DNA of 64,000 nt. It comes from Streptomyces sp. CG1. GTDB lineage: Bacteria; Actinomycetota; Actinomycetes; Streptomycetales; Streptomycetaceae. Shown piece by piece: positions 17,494 to 28,536 of this stretch. Numbering within the stretch: position 1 is the first letter of the stretch; every line of letters begins with the position of its first letter. The DNA lies in NCBI RefSeq assembly GCF_041080625.1, contig NZ_CP163518.1, forward strand, positions 5,270,001-5,334,000, given 5' to 3'. Under the pieces are notes generated by a model, which saw nothing but the letters and a program-made list of their open reading frames with translations, searched no databases and was not told the DNA's origin. A program made the translations under genes and the position numbers.

Positions 17494-19002
17494 CTAGTAC
17501 GAGAAAGCCATCGGCTTGTCGGCGTCACGGGTGTCGCCGCCGATCTTCGTGGGCGGATTGAGGTCGGCCTCGGTCAGCTCGGGCGGGCCGGCCTTGACGT
17601 ACTTCGCGAGCAGCTTGACCTCGACCACGGCGAGGATCGCGTACAGCGAGGTGAAGACGATCATCGAGGTGAGAACCTCGCCCTGGGAGACACCGGGGGA
17701 GACCGCGTGCCGGGTCTGCAGGACGCCGTAGACGACCCACGGCTGGCGGCCCATCTCGGTGAAGATCCAGCCCCAGGAGTTGGCGATCAGCGGGAAGGCC
17801 AGGGTCCAGGTCGCGATGCGCCAGTACCAGGGCGTGAGCTTCGGACTGAGCGCCTGGTTCTTGAACAGCACCAGATGCGGCACCTCGTCCTCGCCGACCC
17901 GCAGATGCTTCGGCAGCATGAACTTCTTGCGGGTCAGCCACAGTCCGGCCAGGCCGATGGCGAAGGAGGACATACCGAAGCCGATCATCCAGCGGAAGCC
18001 CCAGAAGGCGACCGGGATGTTGGGCCGGTAGTCGCCCGGGCCGAACTTCTGCTGCTCGGCCTTGTTGACGTCGTTGATGCCGGGGACGTACGAGGTGAAG
18101 TCGTCGTTGGCGAGGAAGGACAGCAGACCGGGTATCTCGATGGCCACGGTGTTGTGGCTCTTCTCCACATCGCCGTAGGCGAAGATCGAGAAGGGTGCCG
18201 GCTTCTGCCCGTCCCACAGCGCCTCGGCGGCCGCCATCTTCATGGGCTGCTGCTTGAACATGACCTTGCCGAGGGTGTCACCGCTGATCGCGGTGAGCAG
18301 ACCGGCGATGACCACGGTGACCAGGCCGAGCCGCAGCGAGGTCTTCATCTCACGGATGTGCTTCTTGCGGGCCAGATGGTAGGCGGCGATGCCCACCATG
18401 AAGGCGCCACCGGTCAGGAACGCCGCGGACAGGGTGTGGAAGGCCTGGCTGAGTGCGGTGTTCTGGGTGAGCACGGCCCAGAAGTCGGTCAGCTCGGCCC
18501 GGCCCTTCGCCTTGTCGATCTTGTATCCGACCGGGTGCTGCATCCAGGAGTTGGCCGCAAGGATGAAGTACGCCGACAGGATCGTGCCGATCGAGACCAT
18601 CCAGATGCAGGCCAGATGGATCTTCTTGGGCAGCTTGTCCCAGCCGAAGATCCACAGTCCGATGAAGGTGGACTCGAAGAAGAACGCGATCAGCGCCTCG
18701 AAGGCGAGCGGGGCACCGAAGATGTCACCGACGAACCGCGAGTAGTCGGACCAGTTCATGCCGAACTGGAACTCCTGGACGATGCCCGTGACCACGCCCA
18801 TGGCGATGTTGATCAGGAAGAGCTTGCCCCAGAACTTCGTCGCCCTGAGGTACTTCTCCTTCTCCGTGCGGACCCAGGCTGTCTGCAGCCCGGCCGTGAG
18901 GGCGGCCAGGGAGATGGTCAGCGGGACGAACAGGAAGTGGTAGACGGTGGTGATGCCGAACTGCCAGCGCGCCAGTGTCTCCGGCGCCAGAGCTAGGTCC
19001 AC
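17494..19002 (-). CDS. cydA: Cytochrome bd oxidase subunit I
   Basis: A 502-residue haem-binding subunit. His22 in TTVYHFLFVPL fits the haem b595 ligand, a second conserved His lies in the SQAFHTLSAAFL helix, and the GRQPWVVYG signature follows MGRQPW near the end. The quinol-binding (Q) loop appears short, as in Gram-positive types. The start is GTG at 19002 with AAGGAGAG nine bases upstream. It is the first gene of cydA-cydB-cydCD; a perfect Rex operator lies about 80-95 bases upstream, so transcription should rise when NADH/NAD+ is high. Confidence 0.96.
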   Translation of the reverse strand: MDLALAPETLARWQFGITTVYHFLFVPLTISLAALTAGLQTAWVRTEKEKYLRATKFWGKLFLINIAMGVVTGIVQEFQFGMNWSDYSRFVGDIFGAPLAFEALIAFFFESTFIGLWIFGWDKLPKKIHLACIWMVSIGTILSAYFILAANSWMQHPVGYKIDKAKGRAELTDFWAVLTQNTALSQAFHTLSAAFLTGGAFMVGIAAYHLARKKHIREMKTSLRLGLVTVVIAGLLTAISGDTLGKVMFKQQPMKMAAAEALWDGQKPAPFSIFAYGDVEKSHNTVAIEIPGLLSFLANDDFTSYVPGINDVNKAEQQKFGPGDYRPNIPVAFWGFRWMIGFGMSSFAIGLAGLWLTRKKFMLPKHLRVGEDEVPHLVLFKNQALSPKLTPWYWRIATWTLAFPLIANSWGWIFTEMGRQPWVVYGVLQTRHAVSPGVSQGEVLTSMIVFTSLYAILAVVEVKLLAKYVKAGPPELTEADLNPPTKIGGDTRDADKPMAFSY

Positions 19003-19082
19003 GTCGTCACTCTCCTTACTACGGCGTGGTGCGGCGGTTTGCCCTGTTTATGTCGCCCATACAGGACAATCGGGGACGCGCT

Positions 19083-19098
19083 TGTGAACGCGTTCACA
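19083..19098. promoter_or_regulatory. Rex operator (ROP) upstream of cydA
   Basis: TGTGAACGCGTTCACA is a perfect 16-bp palindrome matching the Rex operator class known for cydABCD of Streptomyces. Rex is an NADH-sensing repressor that lets go of DNA at high NADH/NAD+. The site is centred about 88 bases upstream of the cydA GTG, close to where a promoter is expected; the half-site TTCACA could overlap a -35 element on the minus strand. Confidence 0.9.
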
Positions 19099-19171
19099 TT
19101 CACAAGCCATTATGACGCACTGATTTTCGGCAACCGAAGGGGGGTCCCTCCTTCGCCTTCCCGTCAAGACC

Positions 19172-19200
19172 TTGGCAGCGACTTCAACATCTTGTTGAAT
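19172..19200 (+). promoter_or_regulatory. Promoter for the cyclophilin-like gene, leaderless
   Basis: TTGGCA (19172-19177), a 17-base spacer and TTGAAT (19195-19200) resemble a vegetative sigma promoter. The ATG follows eight bases later and no Shine-Dalgarno is present, which points to a leaderless transcript. Confidence 0.55.
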
Positions 19201-19208
19201 TGCGCGCC

Positions 19209-19586
19209 ATGCAGATACGTATCTCCTGGCCCGCGGGGAACATCACCGCGACCCTCGACGCAGACACACCGACCACCCAGGCCCTCACCAAGGCGCTGCC
19301 ACTCACCTCCACCGCCTGCACATGGGGCGAGGAGGTCTATTTCGACACAGGTGTCGCCGTTTCACGTGAAACGGACGCCCGACAGGTCGTGGAACCGGGC
19401 ACGGTGGCCTTCTGGACGGACGGCAACGCGCTCGCTCTCCCCTACGGCCCCACGCCGATCTCGCGAGGCGACGAGTGCCGCCTCGCGAGTCCGTGCAATG
19501 TCCTGGGAGGCCTGGACGGGGATGCCCGCGTTCTGGCGACCGTACGAGACGGCGACCCCATCCGGGTGGAACTGATCGACGGCTAG
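19209..19586 (+). CDS. Cyclophilin-like fold protein
   Basis: A 125-residue protein beginning MQIRISWPAGNITATLDAD, with WGEEVYFDTGV in the middle and VEPGTVAFWTDGNALALPYG, the pattern of the small prokaryotic cyclophilin-like family (DUF369/Cyclophil_like). These have the cyclophilin barrel but lack the peptidyl-prolyl isomerase active-site residues, and their role is unknown. The coding sequence contains a parS core (19359-19372), read as part of GVAVSRETDA; this is where an otherwise family-like sequence would run from the strand after FDTGV into DARQVVEPG. The start ATG 19209 is supported by the promoter spacing. Confidence 0.72.
   Translation: MQIRISWPAGNITATLDADTPTTQALTKALPLTSTACTWGEEVYFDTGVAVSRETDARQVVEPGTVAFWTDGNALALPYGPTPISRGDECRLASPCNVLGGLDGDARVLATVRDGDPIRVELIDG
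19358..19373. promoter_or_regulatory. parS: parS site inside a coding sequence
   Basis: CGTTTCACGTGAAACG holds the perfect 14-bp core. It lies within the cyclophilin-like gene, so both DNA binding and codons are under selection here. Confidence 0.85.
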
Positions 19587-19598
19587 AGCTACGCCGGA

Positions 19599-20678
19599 CT
19601 AAAGCTCCTTGCGGAACGCCTCCGTCACCTTCAGGAAGATGTCGTTCGCCTCGGTCTCTCCGACCGTCACCCGCACACCCTCGCCCGGGAACGGCCGGAC
19701 CACCACACCGTGCTGCTCGCAGGCCTGAGCGAACGCGACCGTACGCTCCCCCAGCCGCAGCCAGACGAAGTTCGCCTGCGTCTCCGGCACCTTCCAGCCC
19801 TGGGCGCGCAGCGCGTCGACCACGCGCGTGCGCTCGCACACCAGCGAACCGACCCGGCCGAGCAACTCGTCCTCGGCCCGCAGCGAGGCGATCGCCGCTT
19901 CCTGCGCGAGCTGGCTGACGCCGAAGGGCACCGCCGTCTTGCGCAGCGCCCCCGCGACCGGCTCATGGGCAATCGCGAAACCGACGCGCAGCCCCGCGAG
20001 CCCATAGGCCTTGGAGAAGGTGCGCAGGACACAGACGTTGGGCCGGTTCCGGTACAGCTCGACACCGTCGGGCACCTCGGGGTCGCGGATGAACTCGCGG
20101 TAGGCCTCGTCCAGCACGACCAGGACATCGCCGGGCACCCGGTCGATGAACCGCTCCAGCTCGGCCCGCCGCACCACCGTGCCGGTCGGGTTGTTGGGGT
20201 TGCAGACGAAGATCAGACGCGTCCGGTCGGTGATCGCGTCCGCCATCGCGTCCAGGTCGTGCACATCACCGGGCGTGAGCGGCACCTGCACCGACCGGGC
20301 GCCGCTGATCTGCGTGATGATCGGGTACGCCTCGAAAGACCGCCAGGCGTAGATCACCTCGTCGCCGGGACCGCTGGTGGCCTGGATGAGCTGCTGGGCG
20401 ACGCCCACCGAGCCGGTGCCGGTGGCGAGGTGGGAGAGCGGGACGCCGAAGCGGTCCGACAGTTCGTTCATGAGCCCCGTGCAGGCCATGTCCGGGTAGC
20501 GGTTGAAGTTGGAAGCGGCCGCGGTCACGCTCTCCATCACGCCGGGCAGCGGCGGATACGGGTTTTCGTTGGAGGACAGCTTGTAGGCGACCGGCCCTTC
20601 GGCCGCGGCGGGCTTGCCCGGCTTGTAGGTGGGGATACCCTCCAGCTCGGCGCGCAGCTTGGGGCTCGTCTCGCTCAC
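19599..20678 (-). CDS. hisC: Histidinol-phosphate aminotransferase-like enzyme
   Basis: A 359-residue fold-type I PLP enzyme of the HisC group. It shows [29 protein letters not shown] and the PLP Lys in [16 protein letters not shown], with GVRVTVG near the end. Streptomycetes have another hisC in the his operon, so this copy may instead act on aromatic amino acids (phenylalanine-type aminotransferase); sequence alone does not decide. The GTG at 20678 has AGGAGG at 7-8 bases. It converges with the cyclophilin-like gene across 12 bases. Confidence 0.88.
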   Translation of the reverse strand: MSETSPKLRAELEGIPTYKPGKPAAAEGPVAYKLSSNENPYPPLPGVMESVTAAASNFNRYPDMACTGLMNELSDRFGVPLSHLATGTGSVGVAQQLIQATSGPGDEVIYAWRSFEAYPIITQISGARSVQVPLTPGDVHDLDAMADAITDRTRLIFVCNPNNPTGTVVRRAELERFIDRVPGDVLVVLDEAYREFIRDPEVPDGVELYRNRPNVCVLRTFSKAYGLAGLRVGFAIAHEPVAGALRKTAVPFGVSQLAQEAAIASLRAEDELLGRVGSLVCERTRVVDALRAQGWKVPETQANFVWLRLGERTVAFAQACEQHGVVVRPFPGEGVRVTVGETEANDIFLKVTEAFRKEL

Positions 20679-21108
20679 CGCAGTCCTCCTCGCGACCACC
20701 GGCGGACCGTCGACGCCGCCGGCTTCCAATACTGCTCACCTTATGAGGATTCGGCCCCGGTGCGTACAGGTGGAGGGCCTGCAATACGCGAGCCACACCC
20801 GACTCGGCGCCATCGAGGGCATCACCGTACGAAGGCGTACGTATCAAGGGGCGCGCCCTACATATATCTACGCGCCGGTGGCTCACGCCGTGGCGCGCAT
20901 CCCTCGTGCAGGTGAGTTGAGACCTCTTCGAAACATCGGACACTTGGCAGGCCCATAGGCGTTGACAAGTCACGTCCTAGCGATGGATCGGTCAACTCCC
21001 TTTATTTCTAAGGCAATTGGCCCCGCCTGACCATGCAGAAACGTGCCTGTCAACGCGTGCATATGCGTCCGCACTACCCCACCGCATGAGCCCTACTATC
21101 GGCTCGCC
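20679..21108. other. 430-base intergenic region upstream of hisC and the LacI gene
   Basis: No protein-coding frame here looks real. It must hold divergent promoters. For the LacI gene, TACTAT at 21094-21099 lies nine bases before the ATG with no ribosome site, which suggests a leaderless start. A TTGACA at 20962-20967 has no good partner -10. The stretch around 20850-20880 is unusually AT-rich for this genome. I saw no tRNA-like fold and no clear LacI palindrome. Confidence 0.4.
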
Positions 21109-22221
21109 ATGACAGCAGCAGGGAAGCACCAGGTGAGCCGCGCGGAAACCTCACGTCGAGGCAGTCGGCCGGGCCGGGCGGGCATCAGAGACGTGGCCGC
21201 CGCCGCCGGGGTCTCCATCACAACCGTCTCCGACGCCCTCAACGGCAAGGGCCGGCTCCCGGATGCCACCCGGCGCCATGTCCGCGAGGTCGCCGACCGG
21301 CTGGGATATCGCCCATCGGCCGCCGCCCGCACCCTCCGTACCGGCAAGTCGGGCCTGATCGGCCTGACGGTGACGACGTACGGGGATGAACCTTTCACCT
21401 TCACGGAGTTCGCGTACTTCGCCGAGATGGCCCGGGCCGCCACCTCGGCCGCGCTCGCCCGCGGCTACGCCCTCGTCATCCTGCCCGCGACCTCCCGCCA
21501 CGACGTGTGGTCCAACGTCGCCCTGGACGGCACGGTCGTCATCGACCCCTCCGACCAGGACCCGGTGGTCAGCGAGCTGGTCCGGCAGGGACTGCCGGTC
21601 GTCTCAGACGGACGCCCGGCCGGCTCGCTGCCGGTCACCGCATGGGTCGACAACGACCACGAGGCCGCCGTCCTCGGCATCCTCGACCACCTCGCCGACG
21701 CCGGCGCCCGCCGCATCGGCCTGCTCACCGGCACGACGACGGACACCTACACCCACCTGTCCACCACCGCCTACCTGCACTGGTGCGAGCGGGTCGGCCA
21801 GGACCCGGTCTACGAGGCCTACCCGGCGCACGACCCGTGCGCGGGCGCCGTCGCCGCCGACCGGCTGCTCGCCCGCCCCGACCGGCCCGACGCGGTCTAC
21901 GGCCTGTTCGACCCCAACGGCACCGACCTGCTGGCCGCCGCCCGGCGCTACGGGCTGCGCGTCCCCGACGACCTGCTGCTCGTGTGCTGCAGCGAGTCCA
22001 TGGTGTACGCCAGCACCGAGCCGCCCATCACCACACTCTCCCTGAAACCGCGCCGCATCGGCACCGCGGTGGTCCAGCTGCTCATCGACGCCATCGAGGG
22101 CGTGGAGTCCGACCAGCCGGTCGAGCAGGTGATACCGACGGAGCTGATCGTGCGCACCTCCTCCCAGCGGCGCCTGCCGCGCACGACGGTCAGCCCGCCG
22201 CGCACGCCGGACGAGAAGTAG
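21109..22221 (+). CDS. LacI-family transcriptional regulator
   Basis: A 370-residue LacI/GalR regulator. The N-terminal helix-turn-helix runs from about residue 24 (GIRDVAAAAGVSITTVSDAL, then NGKGRLPDATRRHVREVADRLGYRPS), followed by a periplasmic-binding-protein-like sensor domain (GLIGLTVTTYG, GLPVVSDGRP, WVDNDHEAA, YGLFDPNGTDL). The usual hinge motif is replaced by AARTLRTGKSG. The ligand cannot be inferred; the domain resembles sugar sensors. ATG 21109 follows a TACTAT -10 by nine bases. I recall the name rstP for the S. coelicolor counterpart but cannot verify it, so I leave the symbol blank. Confidence 0.88.
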   Translation: MTAAGKHQVSRAETSRRGSRPGRAGIRDVAAAAGVSITTVSDALNGKGRLPDATRRHVREVADRLGYRPSAAARTLRTGKSGLIGLTVTTYGDEPFTFTEFAYFAEMARAATSAALARGYALVILPATSRHDVWSNVALDGTVVIDPSDQDPVVSELVRQGLPVVSDGRPAGSLPVTAWVDNDHEAAVLGILDHLADAGARRIGLLTGTTTDTYTHLSTTAYLHWCERVGQDPVYEAYPAHDPCAGAVAADRLLARPDRPDAVYGLFDPNGTDLLAAARRYGLRVPDDLLLVCCSESMVYASTEPPITTLSLKPRRIGTAVVQLLIDAIEGVESDQPVEQVIPTELIVRTSSQRRLPRTTVSPPRTPDEK

Positions 22222-22530
22222 CGCGGACGAGCAGCCCGGACGGGAAACAGCGCCAGAAAGCGGGCGCTCGCCCCGTGCATGCACCGGCCGATGGAGGGGA
22301 CGCGACGGGCCGGCGACCGTCGGACCGGGTCTCCGGTCGACGCGAAGCCGGCCGAACACCTGCCCAAACGGGGCGAAAGCCGCGGTGAACTGGAGTCTTG
22401 TTCCGATTCACCACCCCTGGGTCATCACACGGCGCGACGCTCATTCCTATGATGGGCCCACGACACCGTGGACCGCTGCGACCAGGCAGTCCGAAGCGGT
22501 GCAGCTGCGGCGCGATGGTGGAGGGGTCTG
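22222..22530. other. 309-base intergenic region with a probable -10 element
   Basis: This gap separates the LacI gene from the phosphoesterase gene. TATGAT at 22448-22453 is a good -10 element for the + strand, about 80 bases before the ATG, but the expected -35 position reads TCACAC and is poor. Several short GC-rich inverted repeats around 22240-22330 could end the LacI transcript; none is followed by T residues. I see no coding sequence. Confidence 0.35.
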
Positions 22531-23610
22531 ATGACTCAGGGGGCCGGTCAGGGACCCGAAGTGGAGCGGACGGCGACGCTGCGCGACTTCCGGGTACCGG
22601 CGTACGTCCACGAGACCGGTCCCTACGTCCGCACCGCCCACCCGGGCGACACCGCGCCGCCCGCCGAGGAGGCGGGCCCCGACGGCTACACGCCCACCCA
22701 GCGCGACCTCCCTGTCGTCAACCGGACGCCGACCCTCCAGGTCTCCGTCGAACCGGCGCCCGCCGCCCCGGCCCCGCAGCCCGCGACCGGCCCCGGACCG
22801 CTGTTCGTCGTCGGAGACGTCCACGGATACCTCGACGAACTGGTGACCGCCCTGGAGGAGCAGGGGCTGATCGACGCCTCGGGCCAGTGGTGCGCCGGCG
22901 CCGCCCGGCTGTGGTTCCTCGGCGACTTCACCGACCGCGGACCCGACGGCATCGGCGTCATCGACCTCGTGATGCGGCTGTCCGCCGAGGCCGCGGCGGC
23001 CGGCGGCTACTGCAAGGCCCTCATGGGCAACCACGAGCTGCTGCTGCTCGGCGCCAAGCGGTTCGGCGACACTCCCGTCAACTCCGGCGCGGGCACCGCC
23101 ACCTTCCAGGCGGCCTGGCTGCTCAACGGTGGCCAGAAGACCGACATGGACCGCCTCCAGGACCACCATCTGCAGTGGATGGCCCGTCTCGACGCCGTCG
23201 AGCTGGTCGACGGCTATCTGCTCGTGCACTCGGACACCACCGCCTATCTCGACTACGGCGACTCCATCGAGGCGGTCAACGACACCGTCCGCGAGACCCT
23301 CACCCGCAACGACGCGGACGAATGCTGGGATCTGTTCCGCAAGTTCACCAAGCGCTTCTCCTTCCGCGACGAGGGCGGCGCCGACGCCGTACGCTCTCTT
23401 CTCGATACGTACGGCGGCACCCGCATCGTTCACGGCCACAGTCCGATTCCCTACCTCCTCGGCGAGGTCGGATCCGAGGACGGAGAGGAGGAGACCGGCC
23501 CGGTCGTGGAGGGACCGCACGTCTACGCCGACGGGCTCGCCATCGCGATGGACGGCGGGGTGACCATGGCCGGAAAGCTACTGGTCCGGCAACTCCCTCT
23601 GACTACCTGA
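22531..23610 (+). CDS. Calcineurin-type metallophosphoesterase
   Basis: A 359-residue protein with a flexible N-terminal region of about 85 residues rich in Pro, Ala and Thr, then a phosphoesterase domain. The metal-binding motifs are GDVHG (near residue 93), GDFTDRGPDG, GNHELLLLG, and later HSD and HGHSPIP. The set resembles the diadenosine tetraphosphatase/serine-threonine phosphatase (ApaH/PrpA) branch. The substrate is unknown. ATG 22531 has GGAGGGG at good spacing. Confidence 0.87.
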   Translation: MTQGAGQGPEVERTATLRDFRVPAYVHETGPYVRTAHPGDTAPPAEEAGPDGYTPTQRDLPVVNRTPTLQVSVEPAPAAPAPQPATGPGPLFVVGDVHGYLDELVTALEEQGLIDASGQWCAGAARLWFLGDFTDRGPDGIGVIDLVMRLSAEAAAAGGYCKALMGNHELLLLGAKRFGDTPVNSGAGTATFQAAWLLNGGQKTDMDRLQDHHLQWMARLDAVELVDGYLLVHSDTTAYLDYGDSIEAVNDTVRETLTRNDADECWDLFRKFTKRFSFRDEGGADAVRSLLDTYGGTRIVHGHSPIPYLLGEVGSEDGEEETGPVVEGPHVYADGLAIAMDGGVTMAGKLLVRQLPLTT

Positions 23611-23789
23611 CCATTCCTTGGGCAGGCGTCCCCCAGCGGAGTTCACGCAGGCGAGGGCAATTTCCGGCAACCCCCTGTCACCGCGTGCCGTCACGGCTCT
23701 ACCATCGGCTTATCCGTAGCAGGCTCCCCTCCGTTTCTGCCCGACGGCTCGCTGGCGTGCGAGCCCCAAGCCCTACGGAGCATCGGGGG

Positions 23790-24650
23790 ATGCACATGAA
23801 CAGCGTTCCGCAGTACCTGCAGAGCGAGGACCGCCAGGAATTCGAGCGGCTCCTCGATGAGGCGCTGCGCTCCGCACCACACCGCCCGGAACTGGCCGCT
23901 GTCGGACAGCGGCTCAACCTCGAACAACTGCGCACCATGGCGCTCAGCGCCTCCGCTTTGATCACGGCCGCCGCCGCGGCCGAGTACCAGCACTATGTGA
24001 AGGTCCGCGAGCAACTGCGGCACCCGGCGATGGCCGCCTCAGCCACCGGAGATTCCGTTTCCACGCAGCCGGGTTCGGCCACGGACGGGCTCGTCACCAG
24101 CTTCGGCGATGCGGCCGAGAGCACCGGCGCGGGCGCGATCGCGGTCATCGCCGTACTGGCTCCCGTCCTCTCCGGAACCGCAGCGGCGATCTTCCTGCTC
24201 GTCGGCTACATCCTGAAGACGCTGGGCCCTGGTCAGGCCTTCGCCCAGACCATGCTCACCGCCGGCTGGGTGTTCGGCGCGGTGACCGCGGCCGGGATCC
24301 TTGTCGCCGCCGTCGGACTGCTCCTCACCGCCCTGCGCAACGGCAACTCGCCGCAGGCCCAGGCGCTGGACGCGGCGCACCGGGAACTGGACAAGGCCAG
24401 AGCGGCCTGGCGGGACGCCCTGCTGGAGCGCGGCATCCTGCCGTTCCTGCGGGAGGCACTCGCCGAGCCCGGACCGGCCGCCCTGCACCGCACCACCCCG
24501 CCCGTCCCGAACGGCCGTATGCCCCGCCTGGGGTACGACCGTCCCGGCTTCAGCAGCCCCGACGACGGCACCGACTCCGACCGTCCGAGCTTCACCAGCC
24601 CGGACTACACAAGCCCGGACTTCGGCGGCCCTGAGCATCAGCCCGAGTAA
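23790..24650 (+). CDS. Conserved membrane protein, function unknown
   Basis: A 286-residue protein I do not recognise. The N-terminal 90 residues are helical and charged, two or three hydrophobic segments follow (around AIAVIAVLAPVLSGTAAAIF and VFGAVTAAGILVAAVGLLL), then a charged helix with DKARAAWRDALLERG. The last 40 residues hold a repeat-like tail with FSSPDD, SFTSPD, YTSPD and FGGPE, rich in Ser, Pro and Asp. Start at ATG 23790 has GGAG eight bases upstream; the ATG two codons later is also possible. Confidence 0.7.
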   Translation: MHMNSVPQYLQSEDRQEFERLLDEALRSAPHRPELAAVGQRLNLEQLRTMALSASALITAAAAAEYQHYVKVREQLRHPAMAASATGDSVSTQPGSATDGLVTSFGDAAESTGAGAIAVIAVLAPVLSGTAAAIFLLVGYILKTLGPGQAFAQTMLTAGWVFGAVTAAGILVAAVGLLLTALRNGNSPQAQALDAAHRELDKARAAWRDALLERGILPFLREALAEPGPAALHRTTPPVPNGRMPRLGYDRPGFSSPDDGTDSDRPSFTSPDYTSPDFGGPEHQPE

Positions 24651-24829
24651 CCCCGAATCCGCGGCTGAACAGCCCCGGCCCGCGCCCCGGAACAGCAGGG
24701 GCCCGACCGGCTGGACCGAGCGGCCAACCGGTGTGGTGCCCCCACCCCGGTCAGCCGCCATCCCGCCGTCTCTCGACCGCACCGGCCGCCCCGACAGGCG
24801 ATCCGGCGCGGCGAGTTCAGCCTCTCCGG

Positions 24830-24967
24830 CTCAGTCGCGATCGGCAGATACACCCTGTTCCCGCTCGCCGCGAACTCCTTCGACTTCAGGGCCATGCCCT
24901 CCTCGACCTCGGCCCGATTGCCGCCGTGTTCGCGGCGAATGTCCTGCGAGATCTTCATGCTGGACAT
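24830..24967 (-). pseudogene. Duplicated, frameshifted 3' end of thiC
   Basis: Read leftward from 24967, this encodes SMKISQDIRREHGG, a short linker, then [22 protein letters not shown], clearly homologous to the last 49 residues of ThiC at 26492. The DNA is close to the resident copy near the end: both share CGCGATCGGCAGATACACCC on the + strand. One base is missing just before the stop, so the frame runs past it. The Cys that precedes SMKIS in ThiC is Ser here. The rest of thiC is absent; homology stops about 3 bases after the HxlR stop codon. The fragment and the intact 3' end are direct repeats about 1.66 kb apart, flanking the HxlR and oxidoreductase genes. Confidence 0.85.
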
Positions 24968-24969
24968 GA

Positions 24970-25368
24970 TCAGCCCTGAGTCTCACGCTCGTCGAATGTC
25001 TTCCTGGCCGTCTGGAATGCGGCGATATTCGCCTGCGACCAGTCGGTGATGCTCTGCACCAGCCCACCTGCCTCCTGGCCCAGTTTGGTCAGCTGGTACT
25101 CCACGCGCGGCGGCACGGTCGGGAACACAGTCCGCGTCAGCAGGCCTTCGCGTTCCAGCGCGCGCAGGGTCTGCGTCAGCACCTTCGGGGTCACGCCATC
25201 CAGCCGCCGCCGCAGTTCCGCGAACCGCATGGGTCGGCCGTCCTCAAGTGCCACCAGTACCAGCATGGTCCACTTGCTGGCGATCAGCTCCAGCACGGCA
25301 CGCGTGGGGCAGTTACGCAGGAAGACGTCCACGCCACCGTGTTTCTTCAGGTCGAAGCCGGTATCCAT
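24970..25368 (-). CDS. HxlR-family transcriptional regulator
   Basis: A 132-residue winged-helix regulator. The family pattern is plain: a Cys near the N-terminus (FLRNCPTRAVLELIASKWT), then RFAELRRRLDGVTPKVLTQTL, REGLLTRTVFPTVPPRVEYQL and TKLG. HxlR proteins with this N-terminal Cys often sense quinones, aldehydes or oxidants, and typically control a divergent oxidoreductase, as here (the next gene starts 94 bases away on the other strand). I chose ATG 25368; the frame stays open upstream but would run into the divergent promoter. The GATAA/TTATC elements at about 25387 and 25407 are candidate operator half-sites. Confidence 0.88.
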   Translation of the reverse strand: MDTGFDLKKHGGVDVFLRNCPTRAVLELIASKWTMLVLVALEDGRPMRFAELRRRLDGVTPKVLTQTLRALEREGLLTRTVFPTVPPRVEYQLTKLGQEAGGLVQSITDWSQANIAAFQTARKTFDERETQG

Positions 25369-25462
25369 GAGGAACCTCGATATCAGATAAGTGCCTTCTT
25401 CCGCCCTGTTATCACTCGGGCCGACCATGGGACGCACCGCGACCCACTGACAAGGAGTTCTG

Positions 25463-26401
25463 ATGTCCGCCCGCATGCATGCCATCGTCCAGTCCGCGTT
25501 CGGCGGCCCCGAGGAGCTCACCTACACCGAGACCGACGTGCCCAAGCCCGGCCCCGGTGAGGTATTGCTGCGGGTCGCCGGTGCCGGAGTCAACCCGGGT
25601 GACGCGGTACTCCGCGCTGGTCGTGTGCCGGAGCTGGTCACCCTGCCGTGGACGCCGGGCAACGACGTGGCCGGTGTCGTCGAGCAGGTCGGTGAAGGCG
25701 TTACGCGGTTCGCACCGGGCGACAAGGTGTACGGCATGCTGTCGGTCACCCGACGCGGCGCGTACGCCGAGTTCACTGCCGTGCCGGCCGACGCACTGGC
25801 TCTCGCGCCCAAGAACCTCGGCCTGGTGCACGCGGGGGCTGTGCCTCTGGTCGCGTTCACCGCTTGGCAGGCGCTGGCCGTGCTGGCCCGGGTTCAGCCC
25901 GGCGACCGCGTACTGATCCACGCGGCGGCGGGCGGCGTCGGTCACGTCGCGGTGCAGTTGGCCAAGGAGTTGGGGGCGTACGTCATCGGTACCGCACGGG
26001 CGGCCCGTCATGACTTCCTTCGCGAACTGGGTGCCGACGAACTGATCGACTACACCACCACCGACTTCCGGACGGCCGTGGCTCCGGTCGACGCGGTCCT
26101 GGACCTGGTCGGCGGTTCCTACGGGCCGCGCTCTCTCGATGTGCTCCGGCCCGATGGTCTGCTCATCGGCGCGTCGATCGACCCGGGTACGGACAAGCGG
26201 CAGGCAGCCACCCGCGGACTGCGCTATGCATGGGTCGCGTCCGAGCCCTCCGGTGAGTTGCTGGATCGGATCACCGAACGCATCGAGGCAGGTCGGCTAC
26301 GGGTCACGGTGCAGCAGACCTACCCGCTGGCCGAAGCATCGGAGGCCCACCGCGCCATCGAGGCCAAGCGCACCATGGGCAAGATCGTCCTTGTGCCGTG
26401 A
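25463..26401 (+). CDS. NADP-dependent quinone oxidoreductase-like protein (MDR superfamily)
   Basis: A 312-residue medium-chain dehydrogenase/reductase of the zinc-free quinone oxidoreductase type. It has GVNPGDAVLRAG, PGNDVAGVVEQVG, the GroES-like N-half, the Rossmann motif AAAGGVGHVAVQLAKELGA, and LDLVGG. No Cys cluster for structural zinc is seen. It probably reduces quinones or enones with NADPH. The ATG has AAGGAG seven bases upstream. It is divergent from the HxlR gene, which is the likely regulator. The pair sits between the two copies of the thiC 3' end. Confidence 0.88.
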   Translation: MSARMHAIVQSAFGGPEELTYTETDVPKPGPGEVLLRVAGAGVNPGDAVLRAGRVPELVTLPWTPGNDVAGVVEQVGEGVTRFAPGDKVYGMLSVTRRGAYAEFTAVPADALALAPKNLGLVHAGAVPLVAFTAWQALAVLARVQPGDRVLIHAAAGGVGHVAVQLAKELGAYVIGTARAARHDFLRELGADELIDYTTTDFRTAVAPVDAVLDLVGGSYGPRSLDVLRPDGLLIGASIDPGTDKRQAATRGLRYAWVASEPSGELLDRITERIEAGRLRVTVQQTYPLAEASEAHRAIEAKRTMGKIVLVP

Positions 26402-26491
26402 CCGACTCGATCACAAAGCAACCGGCATGGTCCGCGCTTCGCGTGACGCCCTCACGTCGACTCGGAAACGCGGACCGCTTGCAGCCGGAAC

Positions 26492-28462
<1,971 letters not shown>

Positions 28463-28536
28463 AGGTGCCTCCACGCTAGCGTCATATGTGGCGCGGTGAA
28501 CAGTGGGCCCCCTAGCGTTCTTGCGATGATCGGGCG

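Noticed and set aside
24638..24967. A possible small protein encoded by the thiC remnant
   Set aside because: Only the last 45 residues of ThiC are similar; a 1-base loss removes the stop and the rest is unrelated. No ribosome site was seen. I call it a remnant.
26429..26476. Inverted repeat GGTCCGCG/CGCGGACC between the oxidoreductase and thiC genes as a terminator
   Set aside because: The arms are only 8 bp and the loop is 32 bases, so a stable hairpin is doubtful.
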